A stretch of 64,000 nucleotides of DNA. It comes from Neoconidiobolus thromboides FSU 785. Lineage: Eukaryota; Entomophthoromycota; Entomophthoromycetes; Entomophthorales; Neoconidiobolaceae. Positions 24,009 to 35,200 of the stretch are shown one piece after another. Both the position numbers and the translations under genes were made by a program. The notes under the pieces were generated by a model, which saw nothing but the letters and a program-made list of their open reading frames with translations, made no database searches and was not told where the DNA came from. The stretch covers positions 1 through 64,000 of the forward strand of contig MU626362.1 of the NCBI GenBank assembly GCA_025603075.1, written 5' to 3'. Numbering within the stretch: position 1 is the first letter of the stretch; each line of letters begins with the position of its first letter.

Positions 24009-24079
24009 GCAATGATGGTTTAGTGGTAAAATTGCCGCCTGCCACGCGGCAGCCCCGGGTTCGATTCCCGGTCATTGCA
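24009..24079 (+). tRNA. tRNA-Gly (anticodon GCC)
   Basis: A 71-nt cloverleaf: acceptor GCAATGA pairs with TCATTGC (plus discriminator A), the D arm has the A box TGGTTTAGTGGTA, the anticodon loop CTGCCACG carries GCC, and the T arm GGTTCGATTCC forms the B box. There is no intron. A TTTT run starts 1 nt after the gene and can serve as RNA polymerase III terminator. It is a GC-rich island in AT-rich surroundings. Confidence 0.97.
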
Positions 24080-24289
24080 TTTTGGTACTTACGCCTTTAC
24101 TTTATATAAATAATCCCAATAAAGCAGTAGCTTTGATTGATAATCAAAAGGCTAATATCAATAATTTATTAAATCCATATCTAGTGTATAAAATACAAGT
24201 AAAGAGTAAAAAAGATGGCTTTTACTAAAATTTGAACCATTTAGAATACAAGACAAGATTTTCTGTTAAGTTTCAAATATATAAGTTCA

Positions 24290-25732
24290 AGGAAGCATAG
24301 TCAACAGCATCATTAAAAATAAAAGTACTTTTTGCCAAATAGTGCTCTTCTTTAACTCCTTGATATTTTGATTGACTGGTAGCTCAACACAGCGTTTCCC
24401 AACTAATTCCTTAAAATCCCTTGATGGAGTGTTAAATAGATTAAAGGTAAAACGTCCATTACAAAAACATAAATTAATGTCATGATGGAATGTATGGCTG
24501 CTACACTGAGTGAAAATTTCGTGACTAAGGCATAAAAGCTACTAAAGGTAATTTTTAGAGGCAAACTAAGGTTATACAAGAAAAGGCGTCACCTAATTAA
24601 TACCCTATACTGTAAACATCAATCCTAGTACCTATTAGTTCAGGAATTAGAAGTAAAGAAACAGATGAAGTTAATGTAATTTGGTCAATAGCAAGGGATA
24701 AAGAAAAAAGAATTAATCCAACATGAATAAAAACTGCACTTCAAGGTAATAAGCCCACTGAGATTATACCAAATGTAGCTGAAGCAATAACAAAAAAGTC
24801 AATGAAGTTTTCATTTAAAAGTGAAACTAAAGTTGACAATACTATATATATATCGAAGTTCCAAGTAATAGCTATATTTATAGAGTATATTCTATTTATC
24901 TTAGCTAAAAACTCGTCAACAGATGCAAGGAATGCCGTATATATCTCACCTAAGAAGAAAACTGTAAAGGGTATAATCCAAAATCCAGTTGGTAAATATA
25001 ACAGATTCTTGATAGAAAAGCTGTTTTTTTTTGCTTTTTCGATAATATGCTTACCACTAGTACGATCCAATATAAAAGCAGAAATCAAAGTACCAAGCAC
25101 AAAATACTATAAATACCAATTGAAGGCCAAAGAACATAGTTATGAAATCTAGGTTTAATCATCATAGAGATTATAGCTGCTTGAATTGACAGAATAGACG
25201 TATAATATAGACAAGTTTTCAACCTAATGATAGTAGTAATAATAAATGTGGAAAACCATTTTCCTAAAGCAACCTCTTGTGTAACTACAATAATTCCATA
25301 TCTTAAACCAAGAACAATTTGTCCAGTAATAAACAAAGGAAAAGATTCAACATGAGCAGAAATATCAGTAATAATACTTGCAATAAGAACTATAGAAGAG
25401 CTAATCACTGAGCCAGGAGCTGTAAAGCACTTGTATAAACTCCAACTAACAATTACATGATCAAGTTAATCAATAAACTACAGATCCACGGTTTCATATT
25501 GACTCCCAATTGACCCTTAATTTTCCTTAAAGCGTCCTTCTGAATATTTTAGCAAATATGTTGGAAAATAGAATCCAGCTGAAAACAAAACAGTACAGAA
25601 TAAAGCTAATACTTTCTAGACCCATCTTTCATTAGGACTTTCCTTTAACTTGCTTGATTCAGCATTGGTAATTAGTTTAGTATAACTCCTAGATCTTTTC
25701 TCTTCAATTTCACTTAATACAATGCTAACCAT
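24290..25732 (-). pseudogene. MFS transporter pseudogene, MFSD1-like (copy 2)
   Basis: Minus-strand fragments starting at a possible ATG at 25732 include ALFCTVLFSAGFYFPTYLL (helix 1), then several stops. An open frame at 25408-25085 follows, with FITGQIVLGLRYGIIVVTQ and VALGKWFS matching the MFSD1 motif around helices 4-5. A frame at 25100-24741 and a frayed C-terminal part complete it. Several stops and frame changes make it non-functional. It is the same family as copy 1 at 5.3-6.8 kb: both keep the FS.GF.F helix 1 and the LGK.FST motif. The + strand frame at 24802 is only the antisense of this pseudogene. Confidence 0.6.
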
Positions 25733-26987
25733 AGTAGGTTTAATCTACTTCCTTTTATATCTAGTAAACGCATATATTATGTCTATTGTACTTTATTCAT
25801 AATCAAAAAAATGATTTTTTAGAAAATGATTTTGCTTTATTATATGAATTAGATATGATTAATTATAGTAACTGGAGATGTATTTTTGTGGTTAAGAATT
25901 TTGCCAACAAATTTTCTGCTTAAATAGCGCTTAAAAAATGGAAAAAACAATGAAGTCAAAAAAACACTCCCAACTGTTTTATGTAGAAAATTTACCAAAA
26001 TATAGATGTTGAATATTTAACAAATATCACTATTATGGCTATAGAAGAGGAAGCTTCATATTCGATTAGAGAACTATACTTTCTTTATAATAGATTTGAT
26101 AATTTAACATCATCAATTATATCACATTTAATTTATTATACTATTACATCAAATAGTACATAACCATAAAATAACTAGATGTTAAAATTTTGTATGATTT
26201 GACTATAAACTGATTGCTTTGGCTTTGAAAATAAACTTACTAGTAATGGAGAATGACATCATATATTTTGTTTAGGATTTTATGATAATATATATTACAA
26301 TCACCTGCATATAACAACGACACATATTTATATGACTATAGTATTTAAGTATAATGAGCAGTAGCTATTAAAGTTTAGAAATACTACTAATCTATTACAT
26401 CAGCTTTTCATTAAACTTATAATAAAATCATTATTAAAACCAATAAAACACTATATACATTGATGCCTTTTTATTTTCTAAGTTTAATAAACGTAGAATA
26501 TATTATCATCTGTATACCTTCATATGATATAACCTGGCCTTGAGCTTTTGTTACTCACTATTTTTTATAACCATGTCTTTAAATAAAATAAGAATTTTAT
26601 TCACATCTCATTTTGTTTTATTCAAGCTAATTATACATTCCATCTTTAAAATATTTTTTCTAGATTACTTATTCTTGTGAAAGGTATAGTTTATTGAGAT
26701 TAGGAAGATTTAAAGAGATAGGAGATATAGATATGTAGTGTGAGGACTTTAGCCTGAATCAGGGGGAGTGGTGGTCTTCAAAATCATTTTTCTAACTTTT
26801 AAAGTAATGATTTTTATTGAGCAGCAGTAGATAAATAAATAGTCATCACATAAAGGACTTATTACAATTAAATTGAAAAACGCTTAGTTTAAAGTATAAC
26901 ATTTTTATGCTTAGAGACTGGAAGTTTGTTTTTTGTTTATCAAAAAAAATAGAAAATCAATTTAATCTAATAACTATAGACATTTTA
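25733..26987. other. Intergenic with one repeat element
   Basis: Apart from repeat copy 12 (25870-25974) I see no gene or structured RNA. Confidence 0.5.
25870..25974 (-). repeat. Short inverted-repeat element, copy 12
   Basis: CTGGAGATGTATTTTTGTGG opens it, TTAAATAGCGCTTAAAAAAT is inside, and ACACTCCCA closes it. Confidence 0.8.
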
Positions 26988-28169
26988 TTATTCTTTGGCC
27001 AAAGGTTGGAAGAAAGGAATACTATTAATAGCATCAGTGAATTTGGCTACTTGTTCTTCAGACTCTCTAACATCTTCTTCGTCTAATCCTTCTTCTTCAA
27101 TCCATGATTTTCTAATTGGTTTAAGCTTCTTAATTCTTTCTTTGGCAAATGGATTTACAGCTCTACCTTTATTAGCTTTTGCAACTTTAGCAATAATATC
27201 ATCCATAGTTAGATTAGCAAAGGTAGATAAAATAGGATTAGTATAGGTAGAGGGCAAAGTGATACTTCTGCTATTCTTTCCACCCTTGTTAAATTGTCTT
27301 GGGTAATCAGGATATGTATAACAGAAGAAATTAGATTCAGTATCAAGTGCATCTCCAGCAGTCAATAAGAAAGGCGACATTCTATCATCTTGGCTAACTC
27401 TTTGTCTATATCTTTTACCTTCGTATTGATCTTCCTTTGGATGTTTCATTTGCCAGCGATACCATACTAAATCTATAAAAGTATGATGGAAGTAGAAAAT
27501 AGGATCTAAAGGAGAGTACATAGTAGAAAAATCGGAAGGACGATCACCAATACTCATATGGGGATCACCATGAAATCTTTCTACTAAATGAGCAAAAAAC
27601 GAAAATCTAGGATCATTAATAGCAACCAACATTTGTTCTGGTGAAGCAAATCGACTAATTGTGTTATCCTCTCCTTGACCATCATCAAATTTCCTTGTTA
27701 AGTAATGAGGGCTTGGGAAGTCGAAGTAGGTATTATTAAATGGCCCATCAGTTAAACGATATTCTTCGTCAGGGTTTCCATTTTTTCCAAGGAAATCAAA
27801 TATTTCACTTTTTTCTGGATTGTTAGCATCATAAGTCCAATCCCAATAAGCTAAATGTACTCCTGGGTCAATACGTTGTAATTCCATTTCAAAATATCTT
27901 AAAAAGATACGATGCCATGGATAAAATGCTGGTTTACCATGAGCAAATTTATTTGCCCTTTGATGAATACGTGCAAATTTTTCAAATCGACTTAATTTAT
28001 CATTACTAAATGGATCAGGTTCCATTAGTTTACGCATTGCATTTATTAATCTATTGCGCTCATCATCACTTAATTCACGTATTTCCTTACGTAAATATGG
28101 GCTTTCGCAGCGTCCAGCAGCTATCCCACTTATTAAAAGTCCACTTAAAACCCAGTTTATTAATTTCAT
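26988..28169 (-). CDS. Tyrosinase (type 3 dicopper oxidase), secreted or vesicular
   Basis: A single-exon gene of 393 residues. The N-terminus MKLINWVLSGLLISGIAAG is a signal peptide. The CuA site is formed by His69 (ARIHQ), His77 (KFAHGK) and His86 (FYPWHRIFL). The CuB site has FHGDPHMSIG (His200, His204) and DPIFYFHHTFIDLVWYRWQ (His228/229). These are the diagnostic motifs of the tyrosinase central domain. The enzyme hydroxylates monophenols and oxidises diphenols to quinones, the first steps of melanin formation. Residues 240-393 form a short C-terminal extension rather than the long lid domain of many fungal tyrosinases. The copper transporter at 47-48 kb could supply its cofactor, though not as a physical cluster. 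Confidence 0.95.
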   Translation of the reverse strand: MKLINWVLSGLLISGIAAGRCESPYLRKEIRELSDDERNRLINAMRKLMEPDPFSNDKLSRFEKFARIHQRANKFAHGKPAFYPWHRIFLRYFEMELQRIDPGVHLAYWDWTYDANNPEKSEIFDFLGKNGNPDEEYRLTDGPFNNTYFDFPSPHYLTRKFDDGQGEDNTISRFASPEQMLVAINDPRFSFFAHLVERFHGDPHMSIGDRPSDFSTMYSPLDPIFYFHHTFIDLVWYRWQMKHPKEDQYEGKRYRQRVSQDDRMSPFLLTAGDALDTESNFFCYTYPDYPRQFNKGGKNSRSITLPSTYTNPILSTFANLTMDDIIAKVAKANKGRAVNPFAKERIKKLKPIRKSWIEEEGLDEEDVRESEEQVAKFTDAINSIPFFQPLAKE

Positions 28170-28542
28170 TAGCCTTTTTTTTAAGTACCAGCTTTTATTG
28201 ATTAATTTATTAATTTCAAATTAATAAATAAATAAGCAAAAAATAATGTTAAAAGACCGATGTTCTAGTATTTATAATAATAATAACAGAAACTTACTTA
28301 TTTATAATAGTAGTCAATCTTAACTATCGTTTTGTTTATCCTTTTCTTTTTATATTCGATTTTAATTTTAGTTTGATTTTTTGGCTTATCTTTTTTCTAG
28401 TAAATCAAATTAAATCTGCCTCAAATCTTTAATTTTTGGTACCCAATGCAACAATTAGAAAATTGGACCAGCCATGTTGAAAAATCCCTCATTTTTTTAA
28501 TAACAATAAAATCCCTCACTTTTTAATTCAGACATTTGTTTA

Positions 28543-28645
28543 ATATGGGGATGTTTTTTCTAGCTTCATTATTTTTTCTGTTTTTTAAGTGCTATTTGAG
28601 TGGAAAGATAGTAAAATTCTTAAACCAAAAAATACATCCACATAT
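28543..28645 (+). repeat. Short inverted-repeat element, copy 13
   Basis: ATATGGGGATGTTTTTTCTA opens it, AAGTGCTATTTGAGTGGAAA is inside, and ATACATCCACATAT closes it. Confidence 0.85.
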
Positions 28646-28909
28646 CATTTTGTATTTTATTCTAACTTTATTTGATAGCACATTCATGCTATCTTTCATT
28701 TTCCATTATTTTATAATTGGTTTTAAGCTTAAAAATTCTACTATTAGCACAATATTAAGTTTTATATATAAAAGTAAACATAAAATGAAATCATATGGAA
28801 ATAACAACAGTACTATTAACAATAGTAAATAAACAACAATAATTTGCTAAAATTAATTTTTAATTTTTTGAATTTTTGAATTGCGTCAATTTTAAGATAG
28901 TCAAATACC

Positions 28910-29013
28910 ATTTGGGAGTGTTTTTTTAACTTCATTATTTTTTCCATTTTTTAAGTGCTATTTAAGCGGAAAGTTTGTTAGTAAAATTCTTAAATACAAA
29001 AATACATCCTCAT
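28910..29013 (+). repeat. Short inverted-repeat element, copy 14
   Basis: TTTGGGAGTGTTTTTTTAAC opens it, AAGTGCTATTTAAGCGGAAA is inside, and ATACATCCTCATTT closes it. Confidence 0.8.
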
Positions 29014-29067
29014 TTATTTATTTAAAAGGTTTGTATAATTAAACGCCAAATATTTAATTAAAATAAC

Positions 29068-29171
29068 AAGTGAGGATGCGCTTTTTTATTTAAGAATTTA
29101 CTACAACCTTTTCACTCAAATAGCGCTTAAAAAATGGAAAAATAATGAAACTAAAAAAAACAGCCCCAAGT
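29068..29171 (-). repeat. Short inverted-repeat element, copy 15
   Basis: AAGTGAGGATGCGCTTTTTT opens it, TCACTCAAATAGCGCTTAAA is inside, and AACAGCCCCAAGT closes it. Confidence 0.8.
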
Positions 29172-29794
29172 AGAATCAATTGTGGTTAGATGTTTTTGCT
29201 TTTTTAATTTGTTGCTAATTTCTTTCATATCGAATTTTTAATAAGCTATTATATATGATTTATAAACTCAGTATAAAAGATATTGATAGAAAATTAAAAA
29301 AAGTAAAGCCATCTGACCACAACCAGCTTTTATATCAATTAATAATCATATTACTATTTTTTGTAAATAAAATACTTTTTAAATATATTCTATTATCATA
29401 TTAACTAATATTTGATATTATTATTATTTATAGTCTTTAGATTAAAAAATTATGTTACGATAGCTTAATATTGAAAAGTATTTAAAATAAGAAATTAAAT
29501 TAATTAAATCATCTTAAAACCTAAACAATAAAGTAGCTTACCCATCTTTCCATAGTTCATCAATAAGTAATGATAATTATTTTAAAACCAGTAACTTTGA
29601 GTATATAAAATCATTAATGATTATAATGAGAATCAATATTTATTATAGTTCAATTATAGCAACTATTTACAAAGAATTATTTTATAAATCAAGTATAAAA
29701 GATTTATATTATAGAATTTATAAATTTTAATCTCTATAAAAGTATAAAAATATAAAAATATAAGTTTATATGACTTAAACCAATTATCTAAAAG

Positions 29795-29899
29795 AAATGG
29801 GGATGCTTTTTTTGGCTTCATCACCTTTCCCATTTGTAGACGCTATTTGAGCAGAAAGATTGTAGTAAAATTCTTAAATAAAAAAGTATATCCCCATAT
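29795..29899 (+). repeat. Short inverted-repeat element, copy 16
   Basis: AAATGGGGATGCTTTTTTTG opens it, GACGCTATTTGAGCAGAAAG is inside, and ATATCCCCATAT closes it. Confidence 0.85.
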
Positions 29900-30063
29900 T
29901 CTATTTCAAATAATAATAAATATCAACACTTCTAGTATTTGAAGTCAATGTCTCAAATGTCAGAATTATAATTGATAGTTTAATAATTAAAAAATATAGC
30001 CTTCCAATTACTGCAAAAAATCAAAATGAAGTGTTTTTATACTCTAGATGTACAATTAGTATA

Positions 30064-30170
30064 ATATGAGAGTGTTTTTTTTGACTTCATTACTTTTTCC
30101 ATTTTTTAAGCGCTATTTGAGTGGAAAAGCTATTAATGAAATTCTTAAACACAAAAATACATCCCCATAT
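30064..30170 (+). repeat. Short inverted-repeat element, copy 17
   Basis: ATATGAGAGTGTTTTTTTTG opens it, AAGCGCTATTTGAGTGGAAA is inside, and ATACATCCCCATAT closes it. Confidence 0.88.
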
Positions 30171-30194
30171 AGTACTGCCAGCTTTTTTGACATC

Positions 30195-30299
30195 AAGTGA
30201 GGATGTATTTTTGTGTTTAAGAATTTTACTAATAATCTTTCCGCTTAAATAGCGCTTAAAAAATGGAAAAAATAATGAAGTTAAAAAAACACTACAAAT
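30195..30299 (-). repeat. Short inverted-repeat element, copy 18
   Basis: AAGTGAGGATGTATTTTTGT opens it and TTAAATAGCGCTTAAAAAAT is inside; the 3' end ACACTACAAAT is eroded. It lies 24 bp from copy 17 in opposite orientation. Confidence 0.82.
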
Positions 30300-30419
30300 A
30301 TTGTCTAATAATAATAATTCTAAAAATAGTATATGGATTTCAAGAACTATTTTAATTTAACTATACTTTTTATTGATAAGGTTGTTTTTTTTTAATAAAT
30401 TCAAAATATTATAATTAAT

Positions 30420-30526
30420 ATATGGGGATGTATTTTTGTGTTTAAGAATTTTACTAACAAATTTTCCGCTTGAATAGCGCTTAAAAGGTGGAAAAAGTAA
30501 TGAAATCAAAAAAATCATCCCCATAT
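30420..30526 (-). repeat. Short inverted-repeat element, copy 19
   Basis: ATATGGGGATGTATTTTTGT opens it, TTGAATAGCGCTTAAAAGGT is inside, and ATCATCCCCATAT closes it. This is one of the best-preserved copies. Confidence 0.9.
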
Positions 30527-32421
30527 TATTTCTTCTTTTTTCTTTACATTAAATAACACTTTTAATTAAAAATATTTACTTTTATATCGTAAGTTTATAA
30601 TACAATTAGAATTTAATTAGCTTCATAGAACATACAATACACTTTTAATTATTATCTTCAAACATCTTAAACATTAAAAGATCTAGAAACGTATTGACAT
30701 AATAGATTATATCTATTTTATACAATGACATATTAGTTTACCATTATGGTTTTTATAATAATGGTTTTTGGTTCTTTTGGTCTAGTTCATACTAAGCAGT
30801 GATTTGCACCATAACTGCTTGATTTTAAAAAGAAATAATCTTTAAAGTGCGCTCTTTAGTATTTTTTCCTTTTGCTGCTATTACTTTATATAAAAGAGAT
30901 CTAATTATTTTATTAATTTACTTTGAAGTAAGAAAGCTAAAAATAAAAAACTTTTGGTGATCGGAGTATAATAGTATTAAATCATTTAGAATTAATACTA
31001 TTCAATTTGTTTTTTCTAAATTATATATTATTCGCATTAAAATAAACATATAAATTAAAAATAACAGACCTATAATATAACAATAATCAAAAGTTGTCTA
31101 TACTAATTTTAGTTAAATATTTTATTTTATTTTACTTTGATTCCATTTAATTAATAATTGATAATTAATAATTAAATTAATATTAATATTCAATAGCTTA
31201 TTTCTTTGTTTTTATATTAAATTTAAAATCTAAACCCAACATTAAATTTGAGACCCAAAAGAAATAGATTTGCTTTGATGCAAGTTCCTACTATCAAGTA
31301 ATAATTAAAAAATAATATATCAGCTACAAGCACCACACAATGCGACTTATTCAATTCTGGAATAAGAGGGGAACATGGTAAAAAAAATAAGGAAAATAAA
31401 GGTGCAATTAAAGTAATAAACTAGCTATATTATAGAGTACAATACAAAAATTATATCAAAAACATCACTTTGTTAATAACAAACTTAAGTTTCTTTTTAT
31501 TAAAATCAAATCATAATATTAATTCAAATGGACTTTTGGGGAGGACAATTTAACCTTTTAATTCGATTATGAATGTTCTTGTTTAATTAGAAATTGACCA
31601 TGAAGTCATTTTGTTTTAATTTGAATATTAAACTATTGAAACTATGTAAATTTTAACTATTAGTAAGTTAACCTACTGTTTATATTTATATACATATTAT
31701 AAATAATGGGGTTAATTTGAAAGTATGGGGGAAACCAAGAGAAACAATGAGTAATTAAGTCCAGTTACAAACTGAGATTTTCAAATATGTAGGAAAAACT
31801 GACTTAACTGACAATTGCCCCTTAATTAACTTTACCCATGTAAAGTAAAATTCAAGCGTGGTAACTTCACTCAACCCCAAAATTTTAATACTAAAGTCAT
31901 TCTTTTGCCATATGTTATTCATTTTTTATCCAAATTTGTGCTGCTAAATATTATTTCCTAGCCAAAATTTTCAACTATTTACTTTGTTTTTTTAGGGAAC
32001 AATAACTTGCCCAATAATAGTGGTTAAAGTAGAGCCCTTATTCACTTTCATTGGTTTATGCCATGATCTATGAAAAGAATAGGTCATTCCACCCTCAATC
32101 ATTGGTAGGACACTATCATGAGCTTAATAGAGATGATTTTAATTAAGTTGAGTTACCCACCTCAATAACTTCCCCTTAATTAACTACATGATATATACAA
32201 TATAAAATAATTTTGAATTGAAATTTACCTTTGTTCGTTTCTTTCTCTTAATTTTTACTTTTAAGACATCTTAATCAATTATCGTTTTTAACTTCTATTA
32301 TTAAGTTATAGTATTAATAGTCAAAGCTTTATCAGCAACAATAATAATAATTGATTAATTGTCCATAAATTACGCTTACCCTTTTAGAATTATTTAAATA
32401 AAATATATAATATAATATAAT

Positions 32422-33261
32422 ATGAAATTAAACATTTCCAATATACAATCAATTCAGCCATGTGCTCATAATATGGAATGTAAACAAGCAGGTTGTAATT
32501 CCTGTCGAAACTTTAGTAATGTGGAAGATAACTTATTAAAAATGGATTCTTTATATGGTGCCAGTTTTACTCCATGGTTAAAAAATGAAGAAAATGTCAT
32601 GGTTACAGCTACTTATTTACAACGAGTGTGTAATGAATATTGTTTTCCAAGGATTGTTACAGCTATACGCTGGTTAGAAAAAGGGTGGAAACCAGATTCT
32701 ACCGCTTGGTTAATTAAACATATTACTCAACATTGGGGTACAGGCAACCGATGCTCAACAGAAAAAATTGATATAGCTAGAGCTATATTTATACAATGTC
32801 TCATGGAACAGTGGACAAAACAAAAGAAGGGAGAATTTGTACCAATATTTTTAGATCTAACTTATCCAAATTCAAATCCACGTCGACTAGTATTTTTAAA
32901 AACATTATTTGATAAAATGGATTTTGAAGAATTAACCGAATTATTTTCCATTATGGGTTCAGGGTTAGATTACAGTACTAAAGTAGTTATTCTTCAAATG
33001 GCCGCTGGTAGAAATAATAAACTTAAAGCTAAACGTCAAGTAGAAACCCATACTACAGAAGAATCACCAAAGAAGACAAAATGTTATGAATCTATACCAT
33101 CTAATAACTCATTAGGTTTAGTCATGACATCTGAAGAAAACCATCATATGAATGAGTCTTTAGAAGATATATTTGAAAATGTTAATACCACTAGTATAAA
33201 TAATATTTCACTAATAGATAATACAACCAACTCTAGTATTTATAATAAAACCCTGAATTGA
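32422..33261 (+). CDS. Uncharacterised protein with Cys-rich N-terminus and Ser/Thr/Asn-rich tail
   Basis: A single open frame of 279 codons ending in TGA. I do not recognise the family. The N-terminus has Cys at 14, 20, 25 and 28 (C-x5-C-x4-C-x2-C), which could bind a metal. The middle (about 60-200) looks helical and globular, with several Trp (RWLEKGWKPDSTAWLIKH, QHWGTGNRCSTEK). It is followed by a basic patch KLKAKRQ and a low-complexity Asn/Ser/Thr tail. Codon use is like the neighbouring real genes. A TAATA-type tract ends immediately before the ATG. Length and composition make it very likely a real gene; its function is unknown. Confidence 0.72.
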   Translation: MKLNISNIQSIQPCAHNMECKQAGCNSCRNFSNVEDNLLKMDSLYGASFTPWLKNEENVMVTATYLQRVCNEYCFPRIVTAIRWLEKGWKPDSTAWLIKHITQHWGTGNRCSTEKIDIARAIFIQCLMEQWTKQKKGEFVPIFLDLTYPNSNPRRLVFLKTLFDKMDFEELTELFSIMGSGLDYSTKVVILQMAAGRNNKLKAKRQVETHTTEESPKKTKCYESIPSNNSLGLVMTSEENHHMNESLEDIFENVNTTSINNISLIDNTTNSSIYNKTLN

Positions 33262-35200
33262 TTCCTCTCGCTTTCTCTCTCCTTTGTTGAGTTAATTTCT
33301 TTTCTAATTGTAATTTAATAGTGATTTAGTCTAATTGAATATTATACATTAATCGTAGTATGACATGAAAGGAGTCCAATTTCGATTATAGATGTAATAA
33401 AGTTTATTATTTTTTAAAAGTATTATTACTATTAATTTTACCATTGTTAATTTTATTATTTTATTTTTTATCAAGTATAATTCAAATTCACCCTTTTAGT
33501 TATTACATCTTGCTTCTTTTTAAATTAAAGCCATATAAAAAAACCCGCTGTGTTTTTCTAAGCAGAAAATTTAAAAATGCGCAATTTGATTTGGTTTTAG
33601 AAGTGTATGGGTTATAAAAAGGCCAATTTTTAATATTAAAATTTTAAAAAGCCTAGATTTATTTAAAAATAAAAGTTAAAAATAGCATTAAGGGGAGAAA
33701 CTTAAAGCCATAAAACTTAGTATACCCATTTATAAGGTAATTAAAATGACAAACTATGAAATCTATTATTAAAACATATTAAATTTTATTATTGCATATT
33801 TAATATTAAAAAATAAAGTATGCTTTTTTTATCTTTGAAAATCTATAAATAATTGTTATATAAAATAAACTGATTTTTTGATTGCAAGATAAAATTTTCA
33901 TTTTTCTTTCTCCTTTCATTTTCTCCTTTTTTCTTTTGAGATTATTTAATACTCCTGCTTAACATTAATAAATTTATTCACACCATGCTTTCCATTATTA
34001 CTTTATCTTTATATGTAACTTGTGTTATATTTACTATTCAATTCTATCATTCTCATACTATCCGATTATTACTTTCAAACTTATTGTTTGAATTTCTAAA
34101 CAATTCATAAAAAGGCGTTTTTACAGAGGATCTGATTTCTATCTTAAAAAGTTTACAAACCTTAATATTTTATTTTTTCTATCAATTGAAATACTTAAAA
34201 TTTTATACATACATTAATTGAAACATTTATATTAAAAAATACGTATAATGCGTAACTCGTTTAGTAGTGTGCTCAATATATAATGAGGGGAATATTTTAC
34301 AATATGGTGTATAAAGCAACTTGTATAATTTATACTACAGCTATATTATTAGCTGTCAATAAATTTATAATAAAATATGATAAGTTGAATGACAGTATTA
34401 AATTTAGCAGTATAGTTATAGAATAGTATTTTACAAAATCAACAAAATATATTTGAGTATGTATTTATTTTCAGTAAATTACAAACTTTTTAAACTTTGT
34501 TCTACAAAAAATGGTTAAAAAACATACTATCTTTTAAAATCTCAAATCAAGGCAAAACTCCTAAGTGTCTTACCATTAAAAGTTTGAAAATTTAAAGATA
34601 AGCTAAGCACTAGATAGATCAAAGTAAATATAATGTGATATAATAACAAAAAGACTAAAAAAGGGGAGAAAACACTTGATCCAAGATATCATTTTACTTT
34701 CAAATTCCACAATGACTCGAAACGAATTCGTAAAACAAACTTAAATAAGAATGACGTCCATGTTTGGGGTATAACTAAAAAAAGGGACCTTTGTTGTATT
34801 AATGTATTTAAGGGCTCATCACAGAATTGAACTCTGAAGCTCTTTCACCCAAAATGACAATCACATCACTAGATCACATCACTAGATCACTAAGGCATTC
34901 ATCAAGATCAAGTTAATAGTTTATACTGTTTTCATAAATGTCTAGTATTTTAAACATAGAAAATTAACAATGATTTAGAGAAACCGTACAATCCCCGTTC
35001 AAGAGTATCTTACCTGTTTTTCAATCTAATGTTTTATGCTAGTTAATATAATAAAAGGATCTTGATATTGCACTACCATTTCTTTTAAACTTGAAGCTTT
35101 TCAAACTAACACAATCTAGCTTATTTTAAACCATTAAAATTTGAATTAAGTTAAACTTCAACGTAATCAAAAAAGCATCCCTTTTTATAAAAAAAAACTT
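33262..35200. other. 1.9-kb spacer, no gene recognised
   Basis: AT-rich with no copy of the dispersed repeat. The only local pattern is a short duplication of ATCACTAGATCAC at about 34865-34890. Confidence 0.5.

Larger units (their letters stand above)
28170..32421. other. 4.2-kb spacer with a dense cluster of repeat elements
   Basis: Seven copies of the dispersed element lie between 28543 and 30526, by far the densest cluster here. The rest is extremely AT-rich. A 98-codon frame at 28536 starts inside an element and is rejected. A short (TAATA)n tract abuts the start of the next gene (about 32405-32421). Confidence 0.6.

Noticed and set aside
24802-25152. 116-codon + strand frame
   Set aside because: Antisense to the MFSD1-like pseudogene, with no features of its own.
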